Shown: positions 1 through 8,626, counted from the first letter of the stretch. The stretch is 64,000 nt of DNA from HGM13233 sp964478515 (GCA_964478515.1 CAYZIL010000009.1:1-64000); one strand, 5' to 3'. Numbers and translations: made by a program. The notes: generated by a model not told the origin, from the sequence alone.

Positions 1-42
1 TTATAGCTGCATAGTAACAGAATAAAAGCGAAGTGTCAAAAC

Positions 43-1245
43 TCAAATATTCTCCGGTGCTAAAATTGATATGTGCTGCGTGCTGCGCAATTGCGCGCTG
101 GTTACCGCCCTGCCGTTGCTGTTAAACACCTTAACCGAACCACCGTGGTTTTCACAAAGCGCCTTGCAAATACTAAGACCAAGTCCGAAATGTTCTTCAC
201 CCTCGCCGGTGGAATAATACGGCATCAACGCGCGCGACAGCTGTTCTTTTGTAAACAGTTGGCCGTCGTTTTCAATTCGCAGGGTAATTATATCTGACTC
301 CTGCTTTATCTTCACCCAAATTTTGCTCGTGGCAAAGCGAACCGCGTTGCTCGCCATATTCTCAAAAACGCGCATCGCCAGCGCTTTGTCTATAAAAACC
401 CGATTGTGCATTTTGCCGCTGAAAACAAGTTCCAATTTTTCGCCGCAAAGTATTTGGGCGCCGGAACGAAGTTCCTCACACAATTCACCGCCGTCACACT
501 CTACCGGAAAACAGGTGGAATCTTCTATTTTCCTCAGCTCGCTGACAACAGCAACGTACCGCTCCAGTCTTTCGACCGAACGGGACATGGTCTTGGCGGT
601 ATTTACCACCTGTTCGTAGGAATACTCGTCGTTGCGGGCGTATTTAGTCAGTATTTCACAGTATCCGTGCAGTACCGTCAGCGGCGTGCGCAAATCGTGC
701 GCAAAAACAGCGCTCATTCGCCGGCGCTCTTCCATTGCGCGCCACATCTGTGTGTTGTTGTCGACTAATGCGAGTCTCATCGTCTCAAAAGAATCACACA
801 GCGTTCCCATTTCGTTTTTCCTGCTGTATTCCACTTTGAAGTCAAGGTCGCTCGCAGCAATTCTTTCCGACGCGTTTTTCAAAATCCGCAGCGGTGTTTT
901 TAGACAATTGCGATAAAACAGTAATCCCGCCAACACGGTGCAGATAATAAAATTCACCGGCAGACAAATCGTCGGTACATTTTCGAGAAGGGACAGCATG
1001 CTGCCGTCGCTCTCGCTGATAGGTACAAACATGCCATCTTCGAAATAAATATACTTTGTCGAATAGCCCATGAAACCGCTGTAATCTGCAATATATTTGT
1101 CGACAATACGGTCCTCAAGCATGTATGCAAGATAGCATTCCAGCGCAAAAAACAGCGCAGCTATCAGGATAAATATTAACATGTAGATCATAAAAGACGC
1201 TTTGATGGGCAACCAGCGCCTGATTTTTTTTCTTACCGCACCCAT
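43..1245 (-). CDS. Sensor histidine kinase with HAMP domain
   Basis: Membrane sensor kinase of a two-component system. It has a first transmembrane helix at about residues 17-45, an extracytoplasmic stretch of about 50 residues, a second helix near residues 95-115, a HAMP linker, a HisKA dimerisation helix with the H-box AHDLRTP (phospho-acceptor His) and a HATPase_c domain with an N box (ENMASNAVRF) and a G box (GLGLSICK). I prefer the ATG at 1245, which overlaps the response-regulator stop by 13 bp with a purine-rich upstream stretch, over a GTG 18 bp earlier. It is the second gene of a regulator-kinase pair. The small sensory loop gives no clue to the signal. The family assignment is secure; the stimulus is unknown. 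Confidence 0.9.
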   Translation of the reverse strand: MGAVRKKIRRWLPIKASFMIYMLIFILIAALFFALECYLAYMLEDRIVDKYIADYSGFMGYSTKYIYFEDGMFVPISESDGSMLSLLENVPTICLPVNFIICTVLAGLLFYRNCLKTPLRILKNASERIAASDLDFKVEYSRKNEMGTLCDSFETMRLALVDNNTQMWRAMEERRRMSAVFAHDLRTPLTVLHGYCEILTKYARNDEYSYEQVVNTAKTMSRSVERLERYVAVVSELRKIEDSTCFPVECDGGELCEELRSGAQILCGEKLELVFSGKMHNRVFIDKALAMRVFENMASNAVRFATSKIWVKIKQESDIITLRIENDGQLFTKEQLSRALMPYYSTGEGEEHFGLGLSICKALCENHGGSVKVFNSNGRAVTSAQLRSTQHISILAPENI

Positions 1246-1907
1246 TTGTATCCCATCCCCCACACCGTCTCAATATGGTTGCGACAGCCTGCGGTGGCAA
1301 GTTTTGTGCGAATGCGTCTGATATGCTCGGCAACTACGGCGCTGTTGCCCTCGCTGTCGTAGCCCCACAAACGCTCGTATATGCGCTCTTTGTCAAAAAC
1401 CTGACAGGCGTTAGAGGACAGAAAGTCGAGTATCTCAAATTCTTTTTTTACCAGCGGCACCTTGTTGCCGTTGACGTAAACCGCCTTTTCGGCATAATCT
1501 ACCGTCAGGTCACCCTCAAATTTGGAGCGGTGACGCTCGGCGCGCCGGTCTTCACGCTTTAGGTGCGCGTTTACACGCGCGCCGAGAACGTCGAGACTGA
1601 ACGGTTTTTCCACATAGTCGTCCGCGCCGGCCGCAAAGCCGTGCAGCTTGTCCTGCTCATCGGTGCGCGCGGTCAAAAATATTATCGGACAATCAACGTG
1701 CTTGCGAATGCGCTCACAAAGCTCAATGCCGTTTACGTCCGGCATGTTTATGTCCAGCAGCACTAGGTCTGCGCCGTAGCCCAACTGTTTGAGCGCACTT
1801 TCCGCGTCGCCGGCAAGGCAGACGTCGTAACCGCTAAGTGTAAAATATTCACCCAGCATCGTGCGAATGTCTTTTTCGTCGTCCACAATAAGTAATTTAT
1901 ATTTCAT
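1233..1907 (-). CDS. OmpR/PhoB-family response regulator
   Basis: DNA-binding response regulator, 224 aa, the normal length for this family. The receiver domain (residues 1-115) carries the acidic pocket DDE near residues 9-11, phospho-acceptor Asp at about residue 52 in LLDINMP, the conserved Thr in LTA and the Lys in EKPFS. A winged-helix Trans_reg_C domain fills the C-terminal half and ends GMGYKWVR, typical of OmpR-type regulators. It is followed and overlapped by its cognate sensor kinase, so the two are translationally coupled. The targets cannot be read from the window. The membrane-protein genes upstream on the same strand are possible but unproven targets. Confidence 0.93.
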   Translation of the reverse strand: MKYKLLIVDDEKDIRTMLGEYFTLSGYDVCLAGDAESALKQLGYGADLVLLDINMPDVNGIELCERIRKHVDCPIIFLTARTDEQDKLHGFAAGADDYVEKPFSLDVLGARVNAHLKREDRRAERHRSKFEGDLTVDYAEKAVYVNGNKVPLVKKEFEILDFLSSNACQVFDKERIYERLWGYDSEGNSAVVAEHIRRIRTKLATAGCRNHIETVWGMGYKWVR

Positions 1908-1968
1908 ATCTTATCACCCACGGCTAAAACTACTTGACGATTCACAATATTATTCCAACCGCTCAAAT

Positions 1969-3003
1969 CTACACTGACAGCGCAACTATCATCACCAGCC
2001 ATGGCAGCGCGCCGACGGCTGCGTATACGGCAATACAGCTGAGCAGTCCACAGCGGCGGTTATAAATTCCCGCCGCCACCAGCGTCACTACTGCCGACAG
2101 CAATGCCGACCCGAAATAGCTTATGGAAAACGGCGCCAGGGTTACGGATATGCAAAGCATAAAAGTCATTATCGCCGACAGCAGCATTGTCGGCTCTACG
2201 CGCGTCTTGCTGCGGTCGGTCTTCTCGTTTGAAAAAAAGCGGTTCCACAAACTGTGCGGCAAGACGCAGTAAAACACTGCGCTGGAGTAGCTTTCAATTA
2301 GACCTGTCAGCGCTGCGAGAGCATAATATATTTTTACGCTGTCGGTATTGGTCGACTCGTAGCCGCTCAGCAGATAGTACATCATCAGCGCCGTGCCGAT
2401 AGCCACGCTCAGCGCCACTATTACAACCGCGCGCGCTGCCAGCTTTTTGTCCTCGCATTTTTTGTTTATGTCAATACCCTTACGCTCAAGCAGGCGCACG
2501 CCGTAATACGCCGCGCCGGCAAGCAGCACGCCGCGCAGCAAACTGGCCGCATAGAGTCCGTCAGGGTCAATGGCTGAATAGTTAATCAGCGCGGCTATGG
2601 CGCGCGCCGACGACGTCAGCGCAGCTACCGCAAACAGCAACAGGAAAAAAAGCGCCGCCACGGCTTTGAATTTGGTCTGCCGCTGTTCGTCGGGCGTTAG
2701 AGTCTCGAAACTTCCGGCATCGCGCTTTTGCTCAAAATCTTTGAGCCAAAGCAGCATCAGCCCCGCCATTGCCGCGCAGACGGCTATGCCGTAATATTTC
2801 CACAGCATACTCAGCGAGTGGCCGAAAAGGTATATCATCACCGAACCTGTCTCGCTCGCGCTCAGCCCCGCGCTGTCAATATAGCTTTTATAAGACGTCA
2901 GCGACCAGACAATACTGTGAGCGCACAGCGCTGTCAAAGCCAAAGCCAGCGCTATAAGAAAATACTTCTTCAGTTGTCCGTTGTTAATTTTTGTTTTTTC
3001 CAT
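1969..3003 (-). CDS. Polytopic membrane protein of unknown function
   Basis: I do not recognise this protein. It is 344 aa and very hydrophobic, with about eight or nine predicted transmembrane segments spread over the whole length and a short cytoplasmic charged patch (NEKTDRSKTR) near residue 260. The start at 3003 is chosen because GAGGTG sits 5 nt upstream; an earlier start at 3060 would overlap the preceding gene. It follows the Pr6Pr-like gene by only 4 bp and so is the last gene of a gtrA-like, Pr6Pr-like, unknown trio. No catalytic motif or repeat is visible. A membrane transporter or envelope protein is possible, but nothing in the sequence decides it. Confidence 0.75.
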   Translation of the reverse strand: MEKTKINNGQLKKYFLIALALALTALCAHSIVWSLTSYKSYIDSAGLSASETGSVMIYLFGHSLSMLWKYYGIAVCAAMAGLMLLWLKDFEQKRDAGSFETLTPDEQRQTKFKAVAALFFLLLFAVAALTSSARAIAALINYSAIDPDGLYAASLLRGVLLAGAAYYGVRLLERKGIDINKKCEDKKLAARAVVIVALSVAIGTALMMYYLLSGYESTNTDSVKIYYALAALTGLIESYSSAVFYCVLPHSLWNRFFSNEKTDRSKTRVEPTMLLSAIMTFMLCISVTLAPFSISYFGSALLSAVVTLVAAGIYNRRCGLLSCIAVYAAVGALPWLVMIVALSV

Positions 3004-3007
3004 CTGC

Positions 3008-3655
3008 TCACCTCTTCTTACAGTCTGCTGCGGCTCTTTTCGCCAACTTATCAAGAGCATATATCAAATATCCCAGCACAACAAAAACCAAGCACATCAG
3101 CGCCGCCGTCAGCAGCACTTTCGGCAACCCCAGCATGTCGACGTCAATAAATGGATAGGGATAGCGCACCAGCTGCGAGTCGGCGGCTATACCGGGCGCG
3201 GTAAATAAAATATACGCAAAATATGCAAGTGGGAAAAGCAGCCACTGCAGCGGCGCGGTTTTTGCTATTTTCCCCTTTTCGTCAAACAGCAGCCAGTCGC
3301 ACACGCTCATAATCGGCACAACGTAATGCAGCAGCAGCATAGATATTCCCATCGGTCCGCCCATGGAAAAACCCATGCCGAGCATAAAATGCGCAACCAG
3401 GCCGGTGACGGTAATTGCCATTGTCGCCGCGCCTTTTATCGCCGGCGCAAAGGTTTTTTTCTGTACTGACAGCCAGACTACATCGGCGGCAAAATATAAA
3501 GCGACGAGAATATTGCTCAAAACAGTAAAATATCGGAGCATGGACGGCTGAAAAGCGCCGCTGAAAAGACCGGTCTGAATAGCAATTCCGGCGGTACACA
3601 GCGCCACAAGCAGGCACTTGTAAACGATACTTATACTCCGCGATTTTATTCTCAT
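3008..3655 (-). CDS. Pr6Pr-family membrane protein
   Basis: Integral membrane protein of 215 aa with about six transmembrane helices. The segment RYFTVLSNILVALYF, the following charged loop and the HYVVPIMSVCDWLLFD region (histidine and aspartate within the membrane) resemble the Pr6Pr (FAR-17a/AIG1-like) family, whose biochemical role is not established in bacteria. I place the start at the ATG at 3655, just after the stop of the gtrA-like gene; a longer form starting at 3700 would overlap that gene by 35 bp. It belongs to a three-gene operon with the GtrA-like gene before it and an unknown membrane protein after it. Confidence 0.7.
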   Translation of the reverse strand: MRIKSRSISIVYKCLLVALCTAGIAIQTGLFSGAFQPSMLRYFTVLSNILVALYFAADVVWLSVQKKTFAPAIKGAATMAITVTGLVAHFMLGMGFSMGGPMGISMLLLHYVVPIMSVCDWLLFDEKGKIAKTAPLQWLLFPLAYFAYILFTAPGIAADSQLVRYPYPFIDVDMLGLPKVLLTAALMCLVFVVLGYLIYALDKLAKRAAADCKKR

Positions 3656-3665
3656 ATCTTTTATC

Positions 3666-4154
3666 TCATTTTCTTGTCGATTTTTTTCGCATAATAACAT
3701 ATTTATTGAGCGGGTATGTTATTACAAAGCCAAGAAACATGCACAGTATTTTCAGCAGCAGTTCGGCAGTGTCGGCGCCTACAAACGCGCTAAGCGAGGC
3801 GCGCAGTACACAAGGCAGCCACAGTTGCAAAAGAAAAATGCCCAGCATCATCACCGCAAACAGCACCGCGCTGACAACGGGGTTGTTGTCTGCGGCAAAG
3901 GTCTTTTTGCGCTGCAAAATAAAGTTGACAGTCTGTGCGGCAATAAAAGATACGGCCAGCGCCAAAAAATAACACAGCCCACCGTTGTCTGCCGTATAGG
4001 CAAACATCCCCCAGCTGAAATCGACCGACTTAAGGTCGGAAAACAACAGGTAATTGCACAGTGCAAAAACAGCCAGCTCGACAACAGACGCAACACAGCC
4101 CAAAAGCGCGTACATAATTATCTGCCGCAACGAATCGGACTTTTTATCTGACAT
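3666..4154 (-). CDS. GtrA-like family membrane protein
   Basis: Small four-helix membrane protein (162 aa) matching the GtrA/DPMS_synth C-terminal family. The N-terminal QIIMYALLGCVAS, a second helix pair with NFILQRKKTF and the C-terminal FVITYPLNKYVIMR are characteristic. Family members are thought to flip or position polyprenyl-phosphate-linked sugars for cell-surface glycosylation. No glycosyltransferase gene is adjacent here. The start has a good AAGGA site 8 nt upstream and a promoter at 4188-4215. First gene of a three-gene membrane-protein operon. Confidence 0.82.
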   Translation of the reverse strand: MSDKKSDSLRQIIMYALLGCVASVVELAVFALCNYLLFSDLKSVDFSWGMFAYTADNGGLCYFLALAVSFIAAQTVNFILQRKKTFAADNNPVVSAVLFAVMMLGIFLLQLWLPCVLRASLSAFVGADTAELLLKILCMFLGFVITYPLNKYVIMRKKSTRK

Positions 4155-4187
4155 TTATTAATTCCTTACTATTTATTTATTACTTAT

Positions 4188-4215
4188 ATTATAGGTTTCC
4201 TGCAAACAATTACAA
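4188..4215 (-). promoter_or_regulatory. SigA-type promoter for the gtrA-like operon
   Basis: Read on the minus strand: -35 TTGTAA (4210-4215) and a perfect -10 TATAAT (4188-4193), separated by 16 bp, about 35-40 bp upstream of the GtrA-like start. The rest of 4216-4424 holds no gene I can support. Confidence 0.6.
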
Positions 4216-4424
4216 GGCTGTAAGTGTTAATTATACTTTGCCCGGTCTCGCAGAAAGAGATACCTAAATAATTATTATCGTCGTCACCCGCATACGCGTC
4301 GGCGCAGCCTCTTGTCAACTGCTTGGCAGCACCGAAACAGCTTTTGCGCCGAGGGCTTTGCTCATTGGCTTTTGCGAGCGCGCAATACGGCGGCACTTGG
4401 CGTGAGAGTAACGCAAGAATATAT

Positions 4425-4462
4425 AAAAAAATGCCAGAGCAAAGTAACCTTTGCTCCGGCAT
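4425..4462 (-). terminator. Rho-independent terminator of tRNA-Leu
   Basis: On the minus strand a 14-bp stem (4431-4444 with 4449-4462, loop of 4 nt, one G-U pair) is followed directly by a run of seven T. It begins at the last base of the tRNA CCA end, so the tRNA is a monocistronic transcript. Confidence 0.85.
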
Positions 4463-4548
4463 GGTGCGGATAAGAGGACTTGAACCTCCACCGAGTTGCC
4501 CCGACTAGAACCTGAATCTAGCGCGTCTGCCAATTCCGCCATATCCGC
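4462..4548 (-). tRNA. tRNA-Leu (anticodon CAG)
   Basis: Class II tRNA with long variable arm. The 7-bp acceptor stem is GCGGATA with TATCCGC, followed by discriminator A and an encoded CCA. The D arm GGCAGAC is typical of bacterial tRNA-Leu. The anticodon stem CTAGA/TCTAG encloses loop TTCAGGT, so the anticodon is CAG. The T arm is GGAGGTTCAAGTCCTC. Decodes CUG leucine codons. It has its own promoter just upstream and a terminator that begins at its 3' end. Confidence 0.97.
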
Positions 4549-4561
4549 ATGCAGCTTTAAT

Positions 4562-4590
4562 AATTTATCATAAATATCGGCGTTTGTCAA
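4562..4590 (-). promoter_or_regulatory. Promoter of tRNA-Leu
   Basis: Perfect -35 TTGACA on the minus strand (4585-4590), 17-bp spacer, then TAAATT (4562-4567). The expected transcription start lies about 7 bp before the mature tRNA 5' end at 4548. The spacing and strong -35 suit a stable-RNA promoter. Confidence 0.7.
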
Positions 4591-4712
4591 TATTTTCGGC
4601 GTCGTTCGCTGACTTTTTCTTTTTAGTGTGCGCGGCCGGTTTTTGCCGTTTTTTTCGCTGCGGCACAAGGCAAAATGCAGTCTCATCAACGCAGAACAGT
4701 TATGGTTCCTTC

Positions 4713-5369
4713 TTAACGGAATTCGCTGCCGTCGGCACAGAGCATGGCAGTGCGCAGTATGCTCACGCGGTCAAATTCGCGGCCCAGTTTTGCTTCGGCC
4801 GCTTGCGCTAACAAACGCGGATTCAGCGAGACCTCGTTGCCGGCACGGCAGACTATTTCAAAGTCGCAGCTTTCCCCGTTCTCAATTACGTCGCACTCGC
4901 GAACCAGCGGTTTTATGTCTGTGAGTTTTTCTCCTCTTTTGGTGCGCTTCATCACTTCAATATTCTCTGCGTCCAGCAGCTGACGCAGCGCGGCGGCCGC
5001 CTGCTGCGAGTCGGTGTCGGCAATTGACACAGAATAGCGCGCCCATGATATCAGCGCCGGTTTCAGCTGCGGCTCATAACAGCTGTGTGCTTGCAAGCAG
5101 TCCGGTAAATACTCGTTTAACCTTTGCGGCAGCGCGCTGCCGTCGTAATCATCGTCGGCAAAGCGGAAATCCATCAGCTCGCAGTTGCTTTCTATTCCCA
5201 GCGCCAGCGGCAGCGCGAAGGTCATGTATATACGGCTGTTGAAGCCCTCGGTATACCAGACCGGCGCACGGGCGCATTCCAGCGCCCGGGAAAAAACGCG
5301 GCTGGTGTCGAGATGAGAAATATATTTGCCCAGACCGGTTTTGCTGAATTTAATCCTGGCTTTTTTCAA
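4713..5369 (-). CDS. TIGR03936/DUF2344 radical-SAM-associated protein
   Basis: Protein of 218 aa with the DUF2344 signature KTGLGKYISHLDTSR near the N terminus and the following WYTEGFNSR and LALGIESNCELMD blocks. Family members occur beside, or fused to, a TIGR03960 radical SAM enzyme, as here. The partner ends 20 bp inside this gene. Function is not established; a joint role in RNA or ribosome modification is often suspected from context. The start is a TTG at 5369 with GGAGG 7 nt upstream. Confidence 0.85.
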   Translation of the reverse strand: MKKARIKFSKTGLGKYISHLDTSRVFSRALECARAPVWYTEGFNSRIYMTFALPLALGIESNCELMDFRFADDDYDGSALPQRLNEYLPDCLQAHSCYEPQLKPALISWARYSVSIADTDSQQAAAALRQLLDAENIEVMKRTKRGEKLTDIKPLVRECDVIENGESCDFEIVCRAGNEVSLNPRLLAQAAEAKLGREFDRVSILRTAMLCADGSEFR

Positions 5370-7221
5370 AACAGCGCCTCCCGGTAAGTTTGGTTATTCC
5401 GCAGCCGGCACACCCCTGTGTGCAGCTGTGGGTGGTTTGTTCCCGCGTCGCCTTTTCGTATTCTTTTTCAAGATAGCTTTTGTCTACGCCGTAGTCCACT
5501 GTTTCCCACGGGTTTATTTCGTCAAAGCTGCGCGCACGGTTGGCGTAAAACGCCGGGTCAAGTCCGGTTTTGGCAAAGGCGTTCAGCCAGCGCTCATAGC
5601 TGAATCCGTCTGCCCAACCGTCGAAAATAGCGCCGTCACGGTAGGCGTTTTCTATAGCCGCGCCCAAGCGCCGGTCGCCGCGCGCCAGCACAGCTTCTAC
5701 AAAGCTCGTTTCGGCGTCGTGCCAGTGCAGTGATATTTTTCGGTTATGGGTCGCGTCAATAAGCAAACGCTGCTTGCGGCGAAACTCCGCAACAGTGTCC
5801 TGAGCGCAAAACTCAAAGGGCGTGTGCGGCTTCGGCACGAAACAAGCGACGCTGACCGAAACATTGACCGGCTTTTGCTTTGAGCGGTTTTCGGTATGGT
5901 AAAACAGTGAAACAATATCTTCGGCAAGTTTAATTATAGCGGTAATGTCTTCGTCAGTTTCTGTCGGGTGCCCCATCATAAAATACAGCTTTACGGCAGA
6001 ATAACCGTTGCTGAACGCCACCGAACAGCCCTTGAATATTTCCGCTTCGGTAATGTTTTTATTTATGACGTCGCGCAGTCGCTGTGTTCCGGCCTCGGGT
6101 GCAAAGGTGAGTCCGCTCTTGCGCACCCTGGTCGTTTTCTCTATAAGTTCCTCGCTGAAATTATCTATGCGCAGCGACGGCAGCGAAAGATTAATGCGCC
6201 TTTGCGGCGTCCATTCCAAAAGCCTGTCCAGCAGCTGTTCCAGCTCGCCGTGGTCACTGGTGGAAAGTGAGGTCAGCGAAACCTCCTCGTAGCCGCAGCT
6301 GTCGCACAGCGAGCGTGCCTGCCGGTCTATTACCTGCGCGCTGCGCTGGCGAAACGGTCGGTAAATGTAGCCCGACTGACAAAAGCGGCAGCCGCGAATA
6401 CAGCCGCGCAGCACCTCGGTTACGGCGCGGTCGTGAACTATTTCTATTAGCGGCACAACAAATTTTTCCGGAAAATATACCTTATCCATGTCCGGTACCA
6501 GTCTTTTTTTGACCGGCAGCGGTGCATTTGCGGCAGAGGATATTGAGCGGACGGTGCCGTCCTCTTTATATTCTATTTCATACAAAGACGGCACATATAC
6601 ACCGTCTATTTCGGCAAGTCGGCGCAGCAGTTGCTTGCGCGGCAGTTTTTTCTCGCGGCCGTCTATCAGCGCATGGTAAAACTCCGGGTTCAGGTATTCA
6701 CCCTCGCCGACAAGAAAACAGTCGAAAAAGTCACACATCGGCTCGGCGTTACAGACACACGGCCCGCCGGCAACGACTATCGGGTCGTTTTCGCCGCGCT
6801 CTTCTGCGCGCAGCGCCACACCGCCGGCGTCCAGCATATAAAGTACATTTGTGTAACTAAGCTCGTATTGCAGCGTGAAGCCTATTAGTCCGAAGTCGCT
6901 CAAAGGGTCCTTGCTTTCCAGCGCAAACAGCGGCTGCGAGTTTTTTGCCAGCTGTTCGCGCATATCAAACCAGGGCGCAAAGACGCGCTCGCACCAGATG
7001 TCCTTTTCCTCGTTTGCCTGCGAGTAGAGTATGCGCATGCCTAAATGTGACATGCCAACCTCGTAGACGTCGGGAAAGCAAAAGGCAAAGCGCAGTTTGA
7101 CGCTGTTCTTGTCTTTAATTACGGCGTTGCGCTCACCGCCGGTATAGCGGCCGGGTTTTTGTACCCGGTCAAGCATTTTTTCAAGTGTTAAATTATCCAT
7201 AGTTTTTATATCATACCACAT
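5350..7221 (-). CDS. TIGR03960-family B12-binding-type radical SAM protein
   Basis: Radical SAM protein of 623 aa. The N-terminal third resembles a B12-binding-like fold (VYEVGMSHLGMRILY). The central radical SAM barrel has the cluster motif CIRGCRFCQSGYIYRP, and the C-terminal tail carries CTQGCAGCGI, a cysteine cluster usual in this family. The substrate is unknown. It pairs with the downstream DUF2344 gene (20-bp overlap). The ATG at 7221 follows the spoIVFB stop by one base and has AAAGG 8 nt upstream within the spoIVFB 3' end; an internal ATG at 7200 lacks a ribosome site. Confidence 0.88.
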   Translation of the reverse strand: MWYDIKTMDNLTLEKMLDRVQKPGRYTGGERNAVIKDKNSVKLRFAFCFPDVYEVGMSHLGMRILYSQANEEKDIWCERVFAPWFDMREQLAKNSQPLFALESKDPLSDFGLIGFTLQYELSYTNVLYMLDAGGVALRAEERGENDPIVVAGGPCVCNAEPMCDFFDCFLVGEGEYLNPEFYHALIDGREKKLPRKQLLRRLAEIDGVYVPSLYEIEYKEDGTVRSISSAANAPLPVKKRLVPDMDKVYFPEKFVVPLIEIVHDRAVTEVLRGCIRGCRFCQSGYIYRPFRQRSAQVIDRQARSLCDSCGYEEVSLTSLSTSDHGELEQLLDRLLEWTPQRRINLSLPSLRIDNFSEELIEKTTRVRKSGLTFAPEAGTQRLRDVINKNITEAEIFKGCSVAFSNGYSAVKLYFMMGHPTETDEDITAIIKLAEDIVSLFYHTENRSKQKPVNVSVSVACFVPKPHTPFEFCAQDTVAEFRRKQRLLIDATHNRKISLHWHDAETSFVEAVLARGDRRLGAAIENAYRDGAIFDGWADGFSYERWLNAFAKTGLDPAFYANRARSFDEINPWETVDYGVDKSYLEKEYEKATREQTTHSCTQGCAGCGITKLTGRRCFEKSQD

Positions 7222-7222
7222 T

Positions 7223-7795
7223 TCACGAGCCTTTTACCACCGAAAGCAGCACATAAATTGCAAAAACCAGCATCATTGCGCTGCGGTATTCAAGTAAACA
7301 AAACATTCCCAGACACAGCAGCGCCGCCGCCGCTGAATATGAAATAATTTTGCCAATACGGGCTGCTGCGCCGGGCGAGAAAAAGCGCAGCAAAAAAAGC
7401 TGCAAAAGACCCGCGCCGTCCAACACCCCGGCGGGCACGGCGTTGAGCGCGGCTAAAACCGCGTTTGCGGCAAACCACGGCCAAAACACCGCTGCGCCGG
7501 TAATGCACCACAGCGCAAAAAAAAGCGCCGCAAGGGCTAGATTCGCAAGTATTCCCGCCCCCATTTGCAGCGGTGTGCGCCTTTCGCCGCACCGCATACA
7601 AACTCCGCCGGCGCTGAATACAATACTTTGCGGCGCTTTGCGCAGTGCCAGGATATGGCCGACTTCGTGTGACGCTGCCGCACAGATTCCGGCAAGCAGC
7701 GCACCTGTCGGCGCCGCGGCGGCCGCCACGCAGAGCAAGGCCATGAATAACACCGAGACACTAACGCGTGTATTACCTATTTCAAACGACAGCAT
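7223..7795 (-). CDS. spoIVFB: SpoIVFB-like site-2 (M50) intramembrane protease
   Basis: Polytopic zinc metalloprotease. HEVGH is at residues 43-47 in a hydrophobic segment and NAVPAGVLDG at 118-127, supplying the third metal ligand (Asp). In sporulating Firmicutes SpoIVFB releases active sigma-K in the mother cell. The partner SpoIVFA-like gene is immediately upstream and overlaps by 14 bp. The start at 7795 has GGAG 5 nt upstream. At 190 aa it is much shorter than the Bacillus enzyme and ends after the last helix, so I see no CBS domain. A general M50 protease is the alternative, but the neighbour supports the sporulation role. Confidence 0.8.
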   Translation of the reverse strand: MLSFEIGNTRVSVSVLFMALLCVAAAAAPTGALLAGICAAASHEVGHILALRKAPQSIVFSAGGVCMRCGERRTPLQMGAGILANLALAALFFALWCITGAAVFWPWFAANAVLAALNAVPAGVLDGAGLLQLFLLRFFSPGAAARIGKIISYSAAAALLCLGMFCLLEYRSAMMLVFAIYVLLSVVKGS

Positions 7796-8504
7796 ACTGC
7801 TCCAAAAGTGTGGCAGGGTCCAGCCTGTAGCCGCAGTATATAATTTCCAAATGCAGGTGCGGCCCCGTCGCTCTGCCGCTGCTGCCGGCGGCGCCGACCG
7901 CCTGTCCGGCCGTAACAAAACAACCCGGCAAAACATATATCTCGCTCAGGTGCGCGTAAAGTGAATACAGTTGTGCGTCGTGTTTCAGCAGCAAGCAGGT
8001 GCCGTACGAGCCGTAATCGCCGCTCCACAGCACCCTGCCGGCGCAAATGGACGTAACTGTCTGGCCCTGCAGCGCGGCATAGTCCGTGCCGCGGTGAAAG
8101 GATGTCCCGCCGTCTATCGGATCCTCCCGAAAGCCGTATGCGGAAGTGACGTCCAGCCGGGTCAGCGGCGGCGAAAAAACGTAACAGTCGAGAGCCGCAG
8201 TTTTGGAAAAAGCAAAAGCAGTGCTCGCCTCGCGGCCGGATATTTCCGTCAATTTTTCCCGTACAGTCTCGCAAAAATGCTTGAAGCTCGGTAATATTTC
8301 CTGCTCCACCACAGTGTTGTACACTTGCTGCGTCTGCTCTCCAAGCAGGACATAATTTTCATACAGCTCCAGCGCTCGCTCGCGGGCAAAAAAATTGAAT
8401 GCCGCCGCCAGCAGCAACATAACTGCCGCCGTCTTCAACTGAAATAGCTGAAAGCGCTCAAAGTCGCCGAACTTCGTTACTTTTTTCGGCTTTTCTTCCG
8501 TCAT
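7782..8504 (-). CDS. spoIVFA: SpoIVFA-like membrane-anchored M23 peptidase-domain protein
   Basis: Type II membrane protein of 240 aa: a short charged N terminus, one transmembrane helix near residues 20-37, and a C-terminal LytM/M23 domain. The domain keeps the zinc motif HRGTD and the HLHLE motif (HxH), so it may be catalytically intact. Next to an M50 protease gene it best fits SpoIVFA, the regulator that holds SpoIVFB in the forespore outer membrane. A SpoIIQ-like or hydrolase role is the alternative. The start at 8504 is preferred because it begins at the soluble MTEEK sequence with AAGGTG upstream; the longer reading adds an implausible N terminus. Confidence 0.72.
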   Translation of the reverse strand: MTEEKPKKVTKFGDFERFQLFQLKTAAVMLLLAAAFNFFARERALELYENYVLLGEQTQQVYNTVVEQEILPSFKHFCETVREKLTEISGREASTAFAFSKTAALDCYVFSPPLTRLDVTSAYGFREDPIDGGTSFHRGTDYAALQGQTVTSICAGRVLWSGDYGSYGTCLLLKHDAQLYSLYAHLSEIYVLPGCFVTAGQAVGAAGSSGRATGPHLHLEIIYCGYRLDPATLLEQYAVV

Positions 8505-8559
8505 CCTCGCCGCCCACCTTATTTTTAATTCAATAAATAATATGAGGCAGCTTGTATTA

Positions 8560-8604
8560 CAATTACAAAATGCAGTGCCGGCTGAGACTAAGTTCAGCCG
8601 GCAC
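8560..8604 (-). terminator. Terminator after nfnB
   Basis: Perfect 11-bp inverted repeat (8575-8585 with 8594-8604, 8-nt loop) starting 23 bp after the nfnB stop. On the minus strand it is followed by a moderately T-rich stretch. It separates the nfn operon from spoIVFA. Confidence 0.65.
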
Positions 8605-8626
8605 ATTAACGCTGTATGTTCTGATT

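Noticed and set aside
4315..4689. 124-codon minus-strand open frame across the tRNA
   Set aside because: It runs through the tRNA-Leu gene, its promoter and terminator and has no protein similarity I can see.
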